In this document: positions 44,616-54,699 of the stretch, one piece after another
Position numbering within the stretch: the stretch's first letter is position 1
How the letters are laid out: each line of letters opens with the position of its first letter
NCBI RefSeq assembly: GCF_045062745.1
Contig: NZ_JBJGED010000035.1
Location: forward strand, 1 to 64,000
Direction of reading: 5' to 3'
DNA: 64,000 bases
From: Paenibacillus_AA sp045062745
GTDB lineage: Bacteria; Bacillota; Bacilli; Paenibacillales; NBRC-103111
Position numbers and translations under genes: made by a program
Notes under the pieces: generated by a model
Seen by the model: only the letters and a program-made list of their open reading frames with translations
Database searches by the model: none
Told to the model about the DNA's origin: nothing

Positions 44616-44699
44616 AGTGAAAAAGAGGGGTCCGGCGAGTTTTGGCTTGTCGTCATCGGACAAACAAGATGTTTGAGCTTAAGGCCCCCTTTTTCACTT
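44616..44699 (+). ncRNA. Large folded element upstream of yabS
   Basis: AGTGAAAAAGAGGGG (44616-44630) pairs with CCCCCTTTTTCACTT (44685-44699) to give a long outer stem. Inside are TTGTC/GACAA (44648-44664) and CAAAC/GTTTG hairpins that share bases and so are alternatives. It may be an RNA structure or an inverted-repeat remnant. Confidence 0.5.
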
Positions 44700-44738
44700 G
44701 GAACGGCTGCTTTTGTACGTTGCGCCACGGACTTACCG

Positions 44739-44768
44739 GTATCCCCGTCTATGATTTTGGGCACACTA
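44739..44768 (+). promoter_or_regulatory. Weak forespore-type promoter of yabS
   Basis: GTATC (44739-44743), 18 bases, CACACTA (44762-44768): one mismatch in each element of the sigma-F/G consensus. yabT is a sigma-F gene in B. subtilis. Confidence 0.35.
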
Positions 44769-44802
44769 CTTACTAGAATGAAAGAAAGAGGGTGCCCGGA
44801 GT

Positions 44803-45555
44803 ATGATGAAACAAATCATCCTAATCACAGACGGTTGTTCCAACGAAGGCTCGAGCCCGGTTGCGGCGGCGGCGCTGGCCCAGCAGGAAGGCATCGTCGT
44901 GAATGTCATCGGCGTGGTCGATTCGGCGCGGCAGAATGAACGCGGGCTCGACGAGATCGCGGATATCGCGCGGGCAGGCGGCGGCATGAGCCGCATCGTC
45001 ACACCGGCCGCGCTGTCGCAGACGGTGCAGATGATGACGCGCAAGACGGTCGTGTCGACGATGCACCAAGTGGTGAATCAAGAGCTCCGAGCCATCCTGG
45101 GCAGGGGGGAGCTCGAAGATCTCCCGCCGGCCAAGCGGGGCGAAGTGGTCCGCGTCATCGACGAATGGAGCGAGAACGCCTCGCTTCGCGTAGCGCTGCT
45201 CATCGACACAAGCGCGAGCATGAGCGACAAGCTCCGCGCGGTGGAGGAGTCGTGCCAAGATTTGCTTCTGAGCCTGCAAGCGCGGCAAGGACTGAGCGAG
45301 ATCGCGGTTTTTCATTTCCCCGGGAAGCTGGATGCCGATTTGCTGGCTGATTGGACGCGCGACCTTGCAAAAATGAGGCAAATGTTCTATAACTTAAACA
45401 TAAAGGGAACGACTCCAACCGGACCGGCAATTCGAGCAGTCATCCGGCATTTTGCCGCCTCTGTCGCAATAGACCGAGAGAACCGCGAGCAGCCTCGTCA
45501 TCCCGAGCTGCGGTCCGGCCAGAAGGACGGGATCTGGAGTGACTACGTCGTCTAA
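44803..45555 (+). CDS. yabS: VWA domain protein YabS
   Basis: The 250-residue protein has two von Willebrand A-like parts: an N-terminal one starting QIILITDGCSNEGSSPV, and a second with a MIDAS motif DTSASMSD near 147-154. Such domains bind metal and protein partners. No TM or signal sequence is present. It overlaps the kinase gene yabT by 17 bases, and the pair is conserved between spoIIE and tilS. Its partner in sporulation is unknown. Confidence 0.88.
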   Translation: MMKQIILITDGCSNEGSSPVAAAALAQQEGIVVNVIGVVDSARQNERGLDEIADIARAGGGMSRIVTPAALSQTVQMMTRKTVVSTMHQVVNQELRAILGRGELEDLPPAKRGEVVRVIDEWSENASLRVALLIDTSASMSDKLRAVEESCQDLLLSLQARQGLSEIAVFHFPGKLDADLLADWTRDLAKMRQMFYNLNIKGTTPTGPAIRAVIRHFAASVAIDRENREQPRHPELRSGQKDGIWSDYVV

Positions 45556-46453
45556 GCTGGCGCTGGCCGAGGGAACTTGGATCAGCGGCAAGTGGAACAA
45601 GAACAAATATGAAGTCGTCCGCCGGTTGGGAGAGGGCGCGAACGGCCAAGTGTATTTGGTGCGATCGAGCAAGACGGCTTATGCGCTGAAGGTCGGCTTC
45701 GATACGGTAGATTTGCAGATGGAAGTGAACGTGCTTCGTTCGCTCGACAAGGGTGTACCGCCCGGCTCACGCTATTTGCTGGAAGCCGACGATTTGACGC
45801 TCACCGATCGGGATTATCCGTTTTATGTGATGCGGTATGTGAGGGGTGCTCACCCGCAAGCGTTTTTACATAAGCAAGGCATGGATTGGTTCGAGGTGCT
45901 CGGCTACGACTTGCTGAAGAAGCTGTCGGCTCTGCACCGGCGGGGATACATATTCGGAGATTTGAAGATGGACAACGTCATCGTGTCGGAATTCGGCCAA
46001 GCCGATCTCGTCGATTACGGCGGCGTAACGGAGAAGGGCCGTTCGGTCAAGCAATTCACGGAAGTGTACGACCGGGGCTATTGGAACGCCGGCTCGCGCA
46101 AGGCGGACGAAGCGTACGATCTGTTCTCCTTCGCTGTGCTCAGCTTGCACCTGGCGGACACGCGCAACCGCTTCGCCTCGTTCATCGCCTCCCTCCCGCA
46201 GAACCGGCATCTCGACGACCTGATCGCCGCGGCGCAGGAATCCCCGGCGTGCCAGCGGTTCCGACCGGTGCTGCTGAAGGCGTTGACCGGCCAGTACCGC
46301 ACCTCCCAAGAGGCGGCCCAGGAGTGGCGGTCGCTTATGCTGAAGAGCACGCGACGGACGGACACCGGGAAGCGCAGCTTGTGGATTCAGACCGCGTTCG
46401 CGGTGTCGGTGCTGCTGTTTGTTTCTACCTTATATATTTACTTTCAGCGTTGA
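45539..46453 (+). CDS. yabT: Membrane-anchored Ser/Thr protein kinase YabT
   Basis: YabT is a Hanks-type kinase of the forespore septum, activated by DNA, that phosphorylates RecA and AbrB in B. subtilis. The 304-residue protein has the glycine loop LGEGANGQVY (31-40), Lys in YALKVG, a changed catalytic loop FGDLKMDN (normal HRD becomes FGD) and LVDYGG in place of DFG. A single TM segment is at the C-terminus (about 283-302, FAVSVLLFVSTLYIYF). GTG start inside yabS. No extracellular PASTA repeats. Confidence 0.9.
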   Translation: MTTSSKLALAEGTWISGKWNKNKYEVVRRLGEGANGQVYLVRSSKTAYALKVGFDTVDLQMEVNVLRSLDKGVPPGSRYLLEADDLTLTDRDYPFYVMRYVRGAHPQAFLHKQGMDWFEVLGYDLLKKLSALHRRGYIFGDLKMDNVIVSEFGQADLVDYGGVTEKGRSVKQFTEVYDRGYWNAGSRKADEAYDLFSFAVLSLHLADTRNRFASFIASLPQNRHLDDLIAAAQESPACQRFRPVLLKALTGQYRTSQEAAQEWRSLMLKSTRRTDTGKRSLWIQTAFAVSVLLFVSTLYIYFQR

Positions 46454-46474
46454 CTGTCGGAGGACCGACGCCCT

Positions 46475-47995
46475 ATGCAGCGACCAGACACGGAATTGGT
46501 AAGGAATGTGGAGCGGTTCATTCGCGAGCATCGTCTCTTGGAGCCCCGCGACTCCATCGTGGCAGCCGTATCCGGGGGACCGGATTCTACGGCTCTTCTG
46601 CATATTCTGCACCGGTTGTCCGAGGCGTGGGGCTGGACGCTAACCGCGGCGCATCTCGACCACGGGTTCCGCGGGCCGGAATCGGTCGCCGAGGCCGAGG
46701 GGGTCGCGGCGTTCGCGCACAAGCTAGGCATCCGCTGCGAGCTCGGCGCCGTCGACATGCCCGCCATCGTCCGGGCGTCGGGCGACAATCCGCAGACGGC
46801 GGCACGCGAAGAGCGGTACGCGTTCTTGGCCGGCGTCGCCGCTAGGGTGGGCGCCGTCCGGCTGGCAACCGCCCATCATGCGAACGATCAGGCGGAGACG
46901 GTGCTCATGCGCCTGCTGAGGGGGACCGGGCCTTCCGGCCTGACAGGCATTCCCATGAGGCGGCGCATGAATGAATTGGAACTTGTGCGCCCCCTCCTCC
47001 GTATATACAAGGAAGAGCTGGTGCGCTACTGCGAGATGTTGGAGCTGCCTTACGCAGAGGATAGCAGCAACCGCTCCCGCAAATATACCCGCAACCGGAT
47101 CCGCCTGGATGTGTGGCCGGCTTTGCTGCCCTTCAACCCGCAGCTGCCGGAATCGATCAATCGATTGGCTGATCTGATGCAGGAGGAAGACGATTTCATC
47201 CGGCAGGAAGCGCTTAGGATTTGGCCGACCCTTGTAACCGAATTCGCACACGGAATCGCCTTTTCCAGAACGGCTTTCCTGACCTTGCATATTGCTTTAC
47301 AAAGGAGGATCATTCATCTAATATTGAACTATGTGTGTGAAGAAGCGGATGCTTCGGACTATAACCGGGTAGAGCGAATCCGGCATGCCATCGGGCAAGA
47401 GGAGCCGCCGTCCGTGACCATTCAACTCCAGGGAACCGCAGCCTTGGTGCGCGAGTACGACCGGGTGTCGGTACTTCGGCAGGCCGAGTTTGCCGGGAAG
47501 GAACGCGGAGTTCAGGCCTCCGATGAGGAAGGGATGACGCGGACGCAGGCCGAGGAGGGCGCAGTGAGATGGGGCGGCGCTTTATACGGTACGATCCGGA
47601 CGCTTGCGGATTGGAAGGACAGAGCAAGAGAGACGCAGCCGATGCGGCCGTCAGACGGTGCCGCTTCATGGATACGTTCCTCCCCTCAGGAGGCTTTTTT
47701 TGACTTCGATCAGGTGGAATTCCCTTTGAAGGTGCGCCTTCGCCGGGAGGGTGACCGGATGGAGCCGCTTGGTTTAAAGGGGTCGAAAAAAGTAAAAGAT
47801 ATGTTCATTGACCACAAAGTGCCGCCGAGCCTTCGGGACCGGCTGCCTCTGATCGAAGACGGCGCGGGCCGATTGCTGTGGATCCCGGGTCTTCGCCGGT
47901 CACGGCACGCCTTGATCGGCCCCGGTACCGAACGCGTGCTAGCCCTACGACTCGACTTGAGCGCGATTCCTCCGCTCGGAGGGACACCGGAATAG
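46475..47995 (+). CDS. tilS: tRNA(Ile)-lysidine synthase
   Basis: TilS converts C34 of tRNA-Ile(CAU) to lysidine. The 506-residue protein has the PP-loop SGGPDSTALL (about 31-40), AAHLDHGFRG near 55, ATAHHANDQAETVLMRLLRG near 132 and the C-terminal TilS domain with RREGDRMEPLGLKGSKKVKD near 425. It lies between yabT and hprT, the universal order in Bacilli, and is essential in relatives. Confidence 0.95.
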   Translation: MQRPDTELVRNVERFIREHRLLEPRDSIVAAVSGGPDSTALLHILHRLSEAWGWTLTAAHLDHGFRGPESVAEAEGVAAFAHKLGIRCELGAVDMPAIVRASGDNPQTAAREERYAFLAGVAARVGAVRLATAHHANDQAETVLMRLLRGTGPSGLTGIPMRRRMNELELVRPLLRIYKEELVRYCEMLELPYAEDSSNRSRKYTRNRIRLDVWPALLPFNPQLPESINRLADLMQEEDDFIRQEALRIWPTLVTEFAHGIAFSRTAFLTLHIALQRRIIHLILNYVCEEADASDYNRVERIRHAIGQEEPPSVTIQLQGTAALVREYDRVSVLRQAEFAGKERGVQASDEEGMTRTQAEEGAVRWGGALYGTIRTLADWKDRARETQPMRPSDGAASWIRSSPQEAFFDFDQVEFPLKVRLRREGDRMEPLGLKGSKKVKDMFIDHKVPPSLRDRLPLIEDGAGRLLWIPGLRRSRHALIGPGTERVLALRLDLSAIPPLGGTPE

Positions 47996-48085
47996 AATGA
48001 GACCGATAGCGGCTTCATAAGATAGGGTAAGATCTTGTTGTCCTTCCCAGGAAGGCGAACAGGTTAGAATAGGAGGGGCCAGCAG

Positions 48086-48625
48086 TTGCAGAACGACATC
48101 CAGGAAATCATATTCACCGAAGAACAAATTCAGCGCAAGGTGGCCGAGCTGGGAGAGACCTTAAGCCAGGATTACGAAGGTCGCAATCCGCTCGTCATCT
48201 GCGTGTTGAAGGGCGCCTTCATTTTTATGGCTGATCTGGTCAAACGCATGACCATCCCGCTGGAGCTCGACTTCATGGCCGTATCCAGCTATGGAGCCTC
48301 GACGAAGTCGTCGGGCGTCGTGAAAATTATTAAGGATTTGGATGTCCCCGTGGAGGGGCGCAATGTCCTGATCGTTGAGGACATCATTGACAGCGGCCTT
48401 ACCTTGAGTTACTTGATCGATGTATTGGAGCGCCGCAATGCCCGCTCGATCTCGGTCGTCACTCTGTTCGATAAGCCGGCACGTCGCACGGTGGAGCTCG
48501 AGCCCGATTACAAGGGGTTCACGATTCCCGATGCGTTCGTAGTCGGCTATGGGCTTGATTACGCGGAGAAGTATCGGAACTTGCCGTACATCGGCGTTCT
48601 GAAACCCGAGGTGTACTCATCCTGA
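48086..48625 (+). CDS. hprT: Hypoxanthine-guanine phosphoribosyltransferase
   Basis: Purine salvage enzyme making IMP and GMP from PRPP. The 179-residue protein shows LVICVLKGAFIFMADLVKR, the PRPP loop VLIVEDIIDSGLTLSYL near 95-111 and the DKPARR motif near 130. The TTG at 48086 follows AGGAGGGG by eight bases. B. subtilis HprT forms a complex with TilS and FtsH neighbours' products; only the gene order is visible here. Confidence 0.95.
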   Translation: MQNDIQEIIFTEEQIQRKVAELGETLSQDYEGRNPLVICVLKGAFIFMADLVKRMTIPLELDFMAVSSYGASTKSSGVVKIIKDLDVPVEGRNVLIVEDIIDSGLTLSYLIDVLERRNARSISVVTLFDKPARRTVELEPDYKGFTIPDAFVVGYGLDYAEKYRNLPYIGVLKPEVYSS

Positions 48626-48650
48626 CCGCCGAAGCCGGGAAGCCGCGTTA

Positions 48651-48680
48651 TTGTGATGCATCCTCCGGCTGTGGTAAAAT
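48651..48680 (+). promoter_or_regulatory. Sigma-A promoter of ftsH
   Basis: TTGTGA (48651-48656), 18 bases, TAAAAT (48675-48680) with an extended TGG before it. Confidence 0.6.
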
Positions 48681-48712
48681 AAGTTACGTGTGTCATTGAG
48701 AGGAGGTAGGGG

Positions 48713-50668
<1,956 letters not shown>

Positions 50669-50683
50669 TCGCTTCGGCGCTAT

Positions 50684-50720
50684 CGAACCGGCCCTCCCGT
50701 GTGGAGGGCCGGTTCTTTTC
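50684..50720 (+). terminator. Terminator of ftsH
   Basis: GAACCGGCCCTCC pairs with GGAGGGCCGGTTC around CGTGT, then TTTT. Confidence 0.9.
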
Positions 50721-50761
50721 GCTTGTTTAGAAAAAATTCACAAAGAATCCGTTTCCAATAA

Positions 50762-50823
50762 TTGACGGAGAGCCGGCAATCTGAGTACGATGAATTTGCA
50801 TCGTTAAAAGGATTGTTAACGAT
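50762..50823 (+). promoter_or_regulatory. Promoter and operator-like palindrome of the regulator gene
   Basis: TTGACG (50762-50767), 18 bases, TACGAT (50786-50791). ATCGTTAA (50800-50807) and TTAACGAT (50816-50823) form a perfect inverted repeat at the predicted transcription start, which would suit autorepression. Confidence 0.6.
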
Positions 50824-50852
50824 TTTAATGACGGTGAAATGGAGCGAAAGAG

Positions 50853-51374
50853 ATGGGCAGCGTGGAGTTCGAACGGTTTCAAACCGAGTTGACGGAGAAG
50901 ATGGCGCGCTTGTTTCAAGAAGGGGGCAACAGCCCGCTTCTCGGGCGGATTTATGCGCTGCTGCAAAGCTCTCCCGGGCCGGTCAGCCTGCAGCAGATGG
51001 CCGAGCGGATCGGCGTGACCAAAGCGGCGGTCAGCATCCAGATTCGGCTGCTCGTAACGTATGGATTTTGTGAGAAACTGCCAAGGGGGAACGACCGTAA
51101 AGATTACTACAGCATCCCGAAGGACCATCTGCAGTTGATGATGGACAAGGTGACGCATCGGCTTCGGACGGAATGTGAGTCGATTGAGGATACCTTGCGC
51201 AAGCTCCCGGATCCGGGAGCGCTCGAGCCGGACGAGCAGGCGATGGCGGAGGTGCTGGAGACAAGGTACTCAGAGCTTCTGGCGTTTTACCGGATCATGT
51301 TTCGCCGATTGGAAGGCATCGAGGAGGAGACGGCCCGCTTGATTGCCGATTTGCGGGGGAGGCGCCGCATCTAG
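50853..51374 (+). CDS. GbsR/MarR-family transcriptional regulator
   Basis: The 173-residue protein has a winged helix-turn-helix at about 25-95 (VSLQQMAERIGVTKAAVSIQ as recognition region, then a wing with LPRGNDRKDYYSI) and a helical C-terminal dimerisation part. This layout is typical of GbsR-type MarR relatives, which control osmolyte or efflux genes. The ATG is preceded by GAAAGAGATGG-like weak signals (GAGCGAAAGAGA). It is immediately upstream of an RND efflux operon, in the same orientation, 170 bases away, so control of that pump is inferred. The palindrome at 50800-50823 is the best operator candidate. Confidence 0.82.
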   Translation: MGSVEFERFQTELTEKMARLFQEGGNSPLLGRIYALLQSSPGPVSLQQMAERIGVTKAAVSIQIRLLVTYGFCEKLPRGNDRKDYYSIPKDHLQLMMDKVTHRLRTECESIEDTLRKLPDPGALEPDEQAMAEVLETRYSELLAFYRIMFRRLEGIEEETARLIADLRGRRRI

Positions 51375-51543
51375 GCCCCGGTTACGTTTCCCCGACTAAG
51401 GTCTAGGTCGGACACCGTCCTAAGCCTGTTTTGCGGAAAGCCGTTAGATTTTACCATGTATATGGGAGAACTACGTTCCAACGAATGACCAAAAAAGCGA
51501 GCGGCATGCAAGGGTGCCAGCTCGTAAGGAGGGAAGGAACCGA

Positions 51544-54500
51544 ATGAATCGCTTGACCGATTTTTCCATGAAGAACATAGCGGCGGTCATCATCTTGATT
51601 TTGCTGCTAGCCATCGGGGGGACGTTCGCTGCCGGACAGCTCAAGGTAGAGAGCATGCCGGACATCTCGTTCCCGGCCGTGTTCGTCACGACCCAGTACA
51701 CGGCTCCGCCGAAGGACGTGCTCGATCAAGTGACCAAGCCCCTGGAGAAGGCGCTCACCGGGACGAAGGGGCTCAAGAACTTAACATCCAGCTCAAGCGA
51801 CAATTTCTCGCAGATCTCGATCGAGCTGGAGCAGGGCGTCAAGCTGGACGATGCCAAAAAAGACATAGAGAGCCTCGTAGCGAACGTGAAGCTTCCGCAA
51901 AGCGCGGAGAAGCCCAAGGTCGCGACGTTCGGCTTCGCCTCGCAGCCGGTCTACTACCTGGCCGTCACCGGGACGAACAACATGAACCAGATCGAGCTCG
52001 AGAAGCTGTATAAAGACATCATCCTGCCGGGATTCAACGGCATCCAGGGCGTGGACCATGTAGACTCTGTAGGGAATAACGAAGCGCAGATGTCGATCCG
52101 TCTGGACGCGAACGCCCTGAATCAGTACGGCTTGTCCCCATCCACAGTGACGGACATGATCCGCGCGGCACTCTTATCGAGTCCGGCCGGCACCGTCGAC
52201 TTCGAAGGCCGCACGCAGATGGTGCGGGTGAGAGGCGAGATCGACACCGTATATAATCTCGACAACTTGCCTCTACAAACTATGCAAGGCGGGACGATCC
52301 TGCTGAAGCAAATCGCCAAAGTCACTTCAGTCAGCGAATCGCCGTTTATCACGAGACTCGACGGACAGCCGGCCATCGGGATTCATCTGTATAAGACGAA
52401 GGAAGCGAATGCGGTGGAGTTCGGGAACGCCGCCGACGCGCTGATGAAAGATTGGTCGACCACATTGCCTTCTGTGAAGTTCCACTCGGTGTACAATGCC
52501 GCGACGGACATCAAGCATTCCATCGACGGAATGGTCCGCGAGGGCGGGCTCGGCGCCATCCTGGCTTCGCTTATGATTTTAATTTTCCTTAGAAATATTC
52601 GCATGACCCTGATCGTTTTAGTCTCAATTCCGCTCTCCATCTTAATCACACTTTTGTTCATGCAGGGGCTGGGCATCTCGCTCAATATCATGACGCTCGG
52701 CGGGATGGCGATCGCGGTAGGACGCGTCGTGGACGACAGTATCGTCGTGATCGAGAACATCTACAGCCAGCTGCAAAAAGCGCAAGAGCGCAACGAGTCG
52801 GTCATTAAGCTCGCGACCAAGCAAGTCTCGTCTGCCATCACGTCCTCCACAATTACGACCGTTGGGGTTTTCGCTCCTATCGCGTTTGTCAGCGGGATTC
52901 TGGGTGAAGTATTCCGCCCGTTCGCACTGACGCTCGCTTGCGCGCTGTTGTCCTCGCTGGTCGTCGCGCTGACGGTCATCCCAATGCTGGCCAAGCTGAT
53001 GGTCATGAAGCAGAAGAACATCCCGGTGCACGACGAGACGAAGGTCGGGAAGCTGCTCAAGGCCTACAAAGGCATGCTCGTCTGGTCGCTCAAAAATCGG
53101 ATCAAGACGCTGCTGCTCGCGTTCGTCCTATTCGTGGTTTCTATTATTCTGATCGTCCCGCAGCTCGCCATGACCTTCATGCCGGAGAGCGAAGCGGACC
53201 GCCAAATGCTGTTCAGCCTGCAAATGCCGCGTGAAACCTCGATGGAAACGATGAATGCCAAAGTGGCCGAGATCGAGAAATTCATGCAAGGCGAGAAAGA
53301 CCAGACAGGCGCACCGAAATTTACATATATCGAATCGATGATCGGCTATGACTTCGGGAGCGAACGCGTCCCCTACCGGGCATCTCTGTTCACGGAAGTC
53401 AGCGTCAATACGAATGCGAAGGAAGCGCTGGAGGAGTACAAGAAGCTGTTCCTCAGCGATATGCCGAAGGGCTCGCGGGTGGAAGCGCAGCTGATCACCT
53501 TCGCCGGAGACGGTGGCGGTGGGGTCGACTTCTCCTACATGCTGAAGGGCGACGATCTCCAAAGCCTCGAATATGCGGCAGGACTCATCAAGGAAAAGAT
53601 GACGACCTTCCCAGAGCTGCTCGATATCAAGGACACGCTCGGCGAGAAGAAGATGGAGGTCGACGTGGCGGTCGATGCCGAGAAAGCTCGCGTCTACGGT
53701 CTCAGCCCCGCGCAAGTGATGGGCACCGTCAATGCCTGGATCCGCAAGGAAGAGCTCGGCGACATCAAGCTAGACAATGTTACATACGAGACAAAGCTGG
53801 AGATCGACCGATCGTTCAAAGACTCGATGCAGGATATCGCGAACATTCCGATCCAGACGCAGGTGGGTACGATTAACCTGAAGGACATCGCCAAAGTGAG
53901 CGAGCTCGACGCTCCGATCTCGATCAGTCGGGAGAAGCAAACGCAGGTGGTGCAAGTTACGGCCAAGATCAACAATCCCGACAAAGGCGGCGTATCGGCC
54001 AAGGTTTCGGCGGAACTCGACAAGGTCGAGCTGCCTTCAGGAGTAAGCCGGCAAGTGAAGGGCGTCTCCGACGATATCGACGAAAGCTTCGGGCAAATGT
54101 TCATGGCGATGGCCGCTTCGATCTTCATCGTCTATCTCGTCATGGTGCTCGCCTTCGGCAACGCCAGCGCGCCGTTCGCCATCCTGTTCTCGCTGCCGCT
54201 TGCCGCCATCGGCGGTCTGATCGGCCTGCTCGTGACGGGCGAATCGCTAAACATCACGTCGCTCATCGGCTTCCTGATGCTGATCGGCATCGTGGTCACG
54301 AACGCCATCGTCCTCATCGATCGCGTGCAGCAGCTGCGCGAGATGAATTACTCGGTCCATGACGCGCTGATCGAAGGCAGCATGACCCGGATGCGGCCGA
54401 TCATCATGACCGCCGGCGCGACCGTATTCGCTCTGATGCCGCTGGCGCTCGGGCTGTCCAAGGGCACGATTATTTCCAAAGGGTTGGCTGTCGTCGTAAT

Positions 54501-54648
54501 CGGCGGATTGACCACTTCGACGCTGCTAACGCTGCTCGTCGTGCCGGTCGTCTACGACCTCATCCATTCGTTCAAGAAGCGCGTGTCCCGCTTGTTCCAC
54601 CGCAAGTCGAAGCAGGCGGAAGCCGCCCTGGACACCATGTCCGCTTAA
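51544..54648 (+). CDS. RND efflux transporter permease (AcrB/SwrC-like)
   Basis: Proton-driven RND pump with the usual twofold layout: TM1 (about 12-32), a large external loop, a cluster of TMs (about 335-530), a second external loop, and a second cluster (about 850-1020). The TM4 segment GRVVDDSIVVIENIYSQLQ carries the conserved Asp pair of proton relay. The ATG at 51544 after GGAGGGAAGG gives 1034 residues; an ATG at 51514 precedes the ribosome site. In B. subtilis SwrC (YerP) is the counterpart, linked to surfactin and swarming. Substrate here is unknown. A fragment of the repeat family follows the stop. Confidence 0.92.
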   Translation: MNRLTDFSMKNIAAVIILILLLAIGGTFAAGQLKVESMPDISFPAVFVTTQYTAPPKDVLDQVTKPLEKALTGTKGLKNLTSSSSDNFSQISIELEQGVKLDDAKKDIESLVANVKLPQSAEKPKVATFGFASQPVYYLAVTGTNNMNQIELEKLYKDIILPGFNGIQGVDHVDSVGNNEAQMSIRLDANALNQYGLSPSTVTDMIRAALLSSPAGTVDFEGRTQMVRVRGEIDTVYNLDNLPLQTMQGGTILLKQIAKVTSVSESPFITRLDGQPAIGIHLYKTKEANAVEFGNAADALMKDWSTTLPSVKFHSVYNAATDIKHSIDGMVREGGLGAILASLMILIFLRNIRMTLIVLVSIPLSILITLLFMQGLGISLNIMTLGGMAIAVGRVVDDSIVVIENIYSQLQKAQERNESVIKLATKQVSSAITSSTITTVGVFAPIAFVSGILGEVFRPFALTLACALLSSLVVALTVIPMLAKLMVMKQKNIPVHDETKVGKLLKAYKGMLVWSLKNRIKTLLLAFVLFVVSIILIVPQLAMTFMPESEADRQMLFSLQMPRETSMETMNAKVAEIEKFMQGEKDQTGAPKFTYIESMIGYDFGSERVPYRASLFTEVSVNTNAKEALEEYKKLFLSDMPKGSRVEAQLITFAGDGGGGVDFSYMLKGDDLQSLEYAAGLIKEKMTTFPELLDIKDTLGEKKMEVDVAVDAEKARVYGLSPAQVMGTVNAWIRKEELGDIKLDNVTYETKLEIDRSFKDSMQDIANIPIQTQVGTINLKDIAKVSELDAPISISREKQTQVVQVTAKINNPDKGGVSAKVSAELDKVELPSGVSRQVKGVSDDIDESFGQMFMAMAASIFIVYLVMVLAFGNASAPFAILFSLPLAAIGGLIGLLVTGESLNITSLIGFLMLIGIVVTNAIVLIDRVQQLREMNYSVHDALIEGSMTRMRPIIMTAGATVFALMPLALGLSKGTIISKGLAVVVIGGLTTSTLLTLLVVPVVYDLIHSFKKRVSRLFHRKSKQAEAALDTMSA

Positions 54649-54654
54649 AACTAG

Positions 54655-54675
54655 GCCCCCACAAAGTACGAAACT
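54655..54675 (+). repeat. Palindromic repeat fragment, copy F
   Basis: CCCCCACAAAGTACGAAAC matches one terminal arm of the repeat family only. It lies between the RND and adaptor genes. Confidence 0.45.
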
Positions 54676-54699
54676 TTCAATAAAGGAGTTAAGGCGAAG

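Larger units (their letters stand above)
43990..44802. other. Gene-free, repeat-rich stretch between spoIIE and yabS
   Basis: No credible gene in 813 bases. It holds tandem repeats (44048-44170), a terminator-like hairpin (44257-44282), four short GAGGGA hairpins (44367-44552), a large folded element (44616-44699) and a weak forespore promoter (44739-44768). Confidence 0.7.

Noticed and set aside
44532..44939. Plus-strand frame across the yabS upstream region
   Set aside because: It covers the hairpin array and folded element and overlaps yabS in another frame; no family resemblance.
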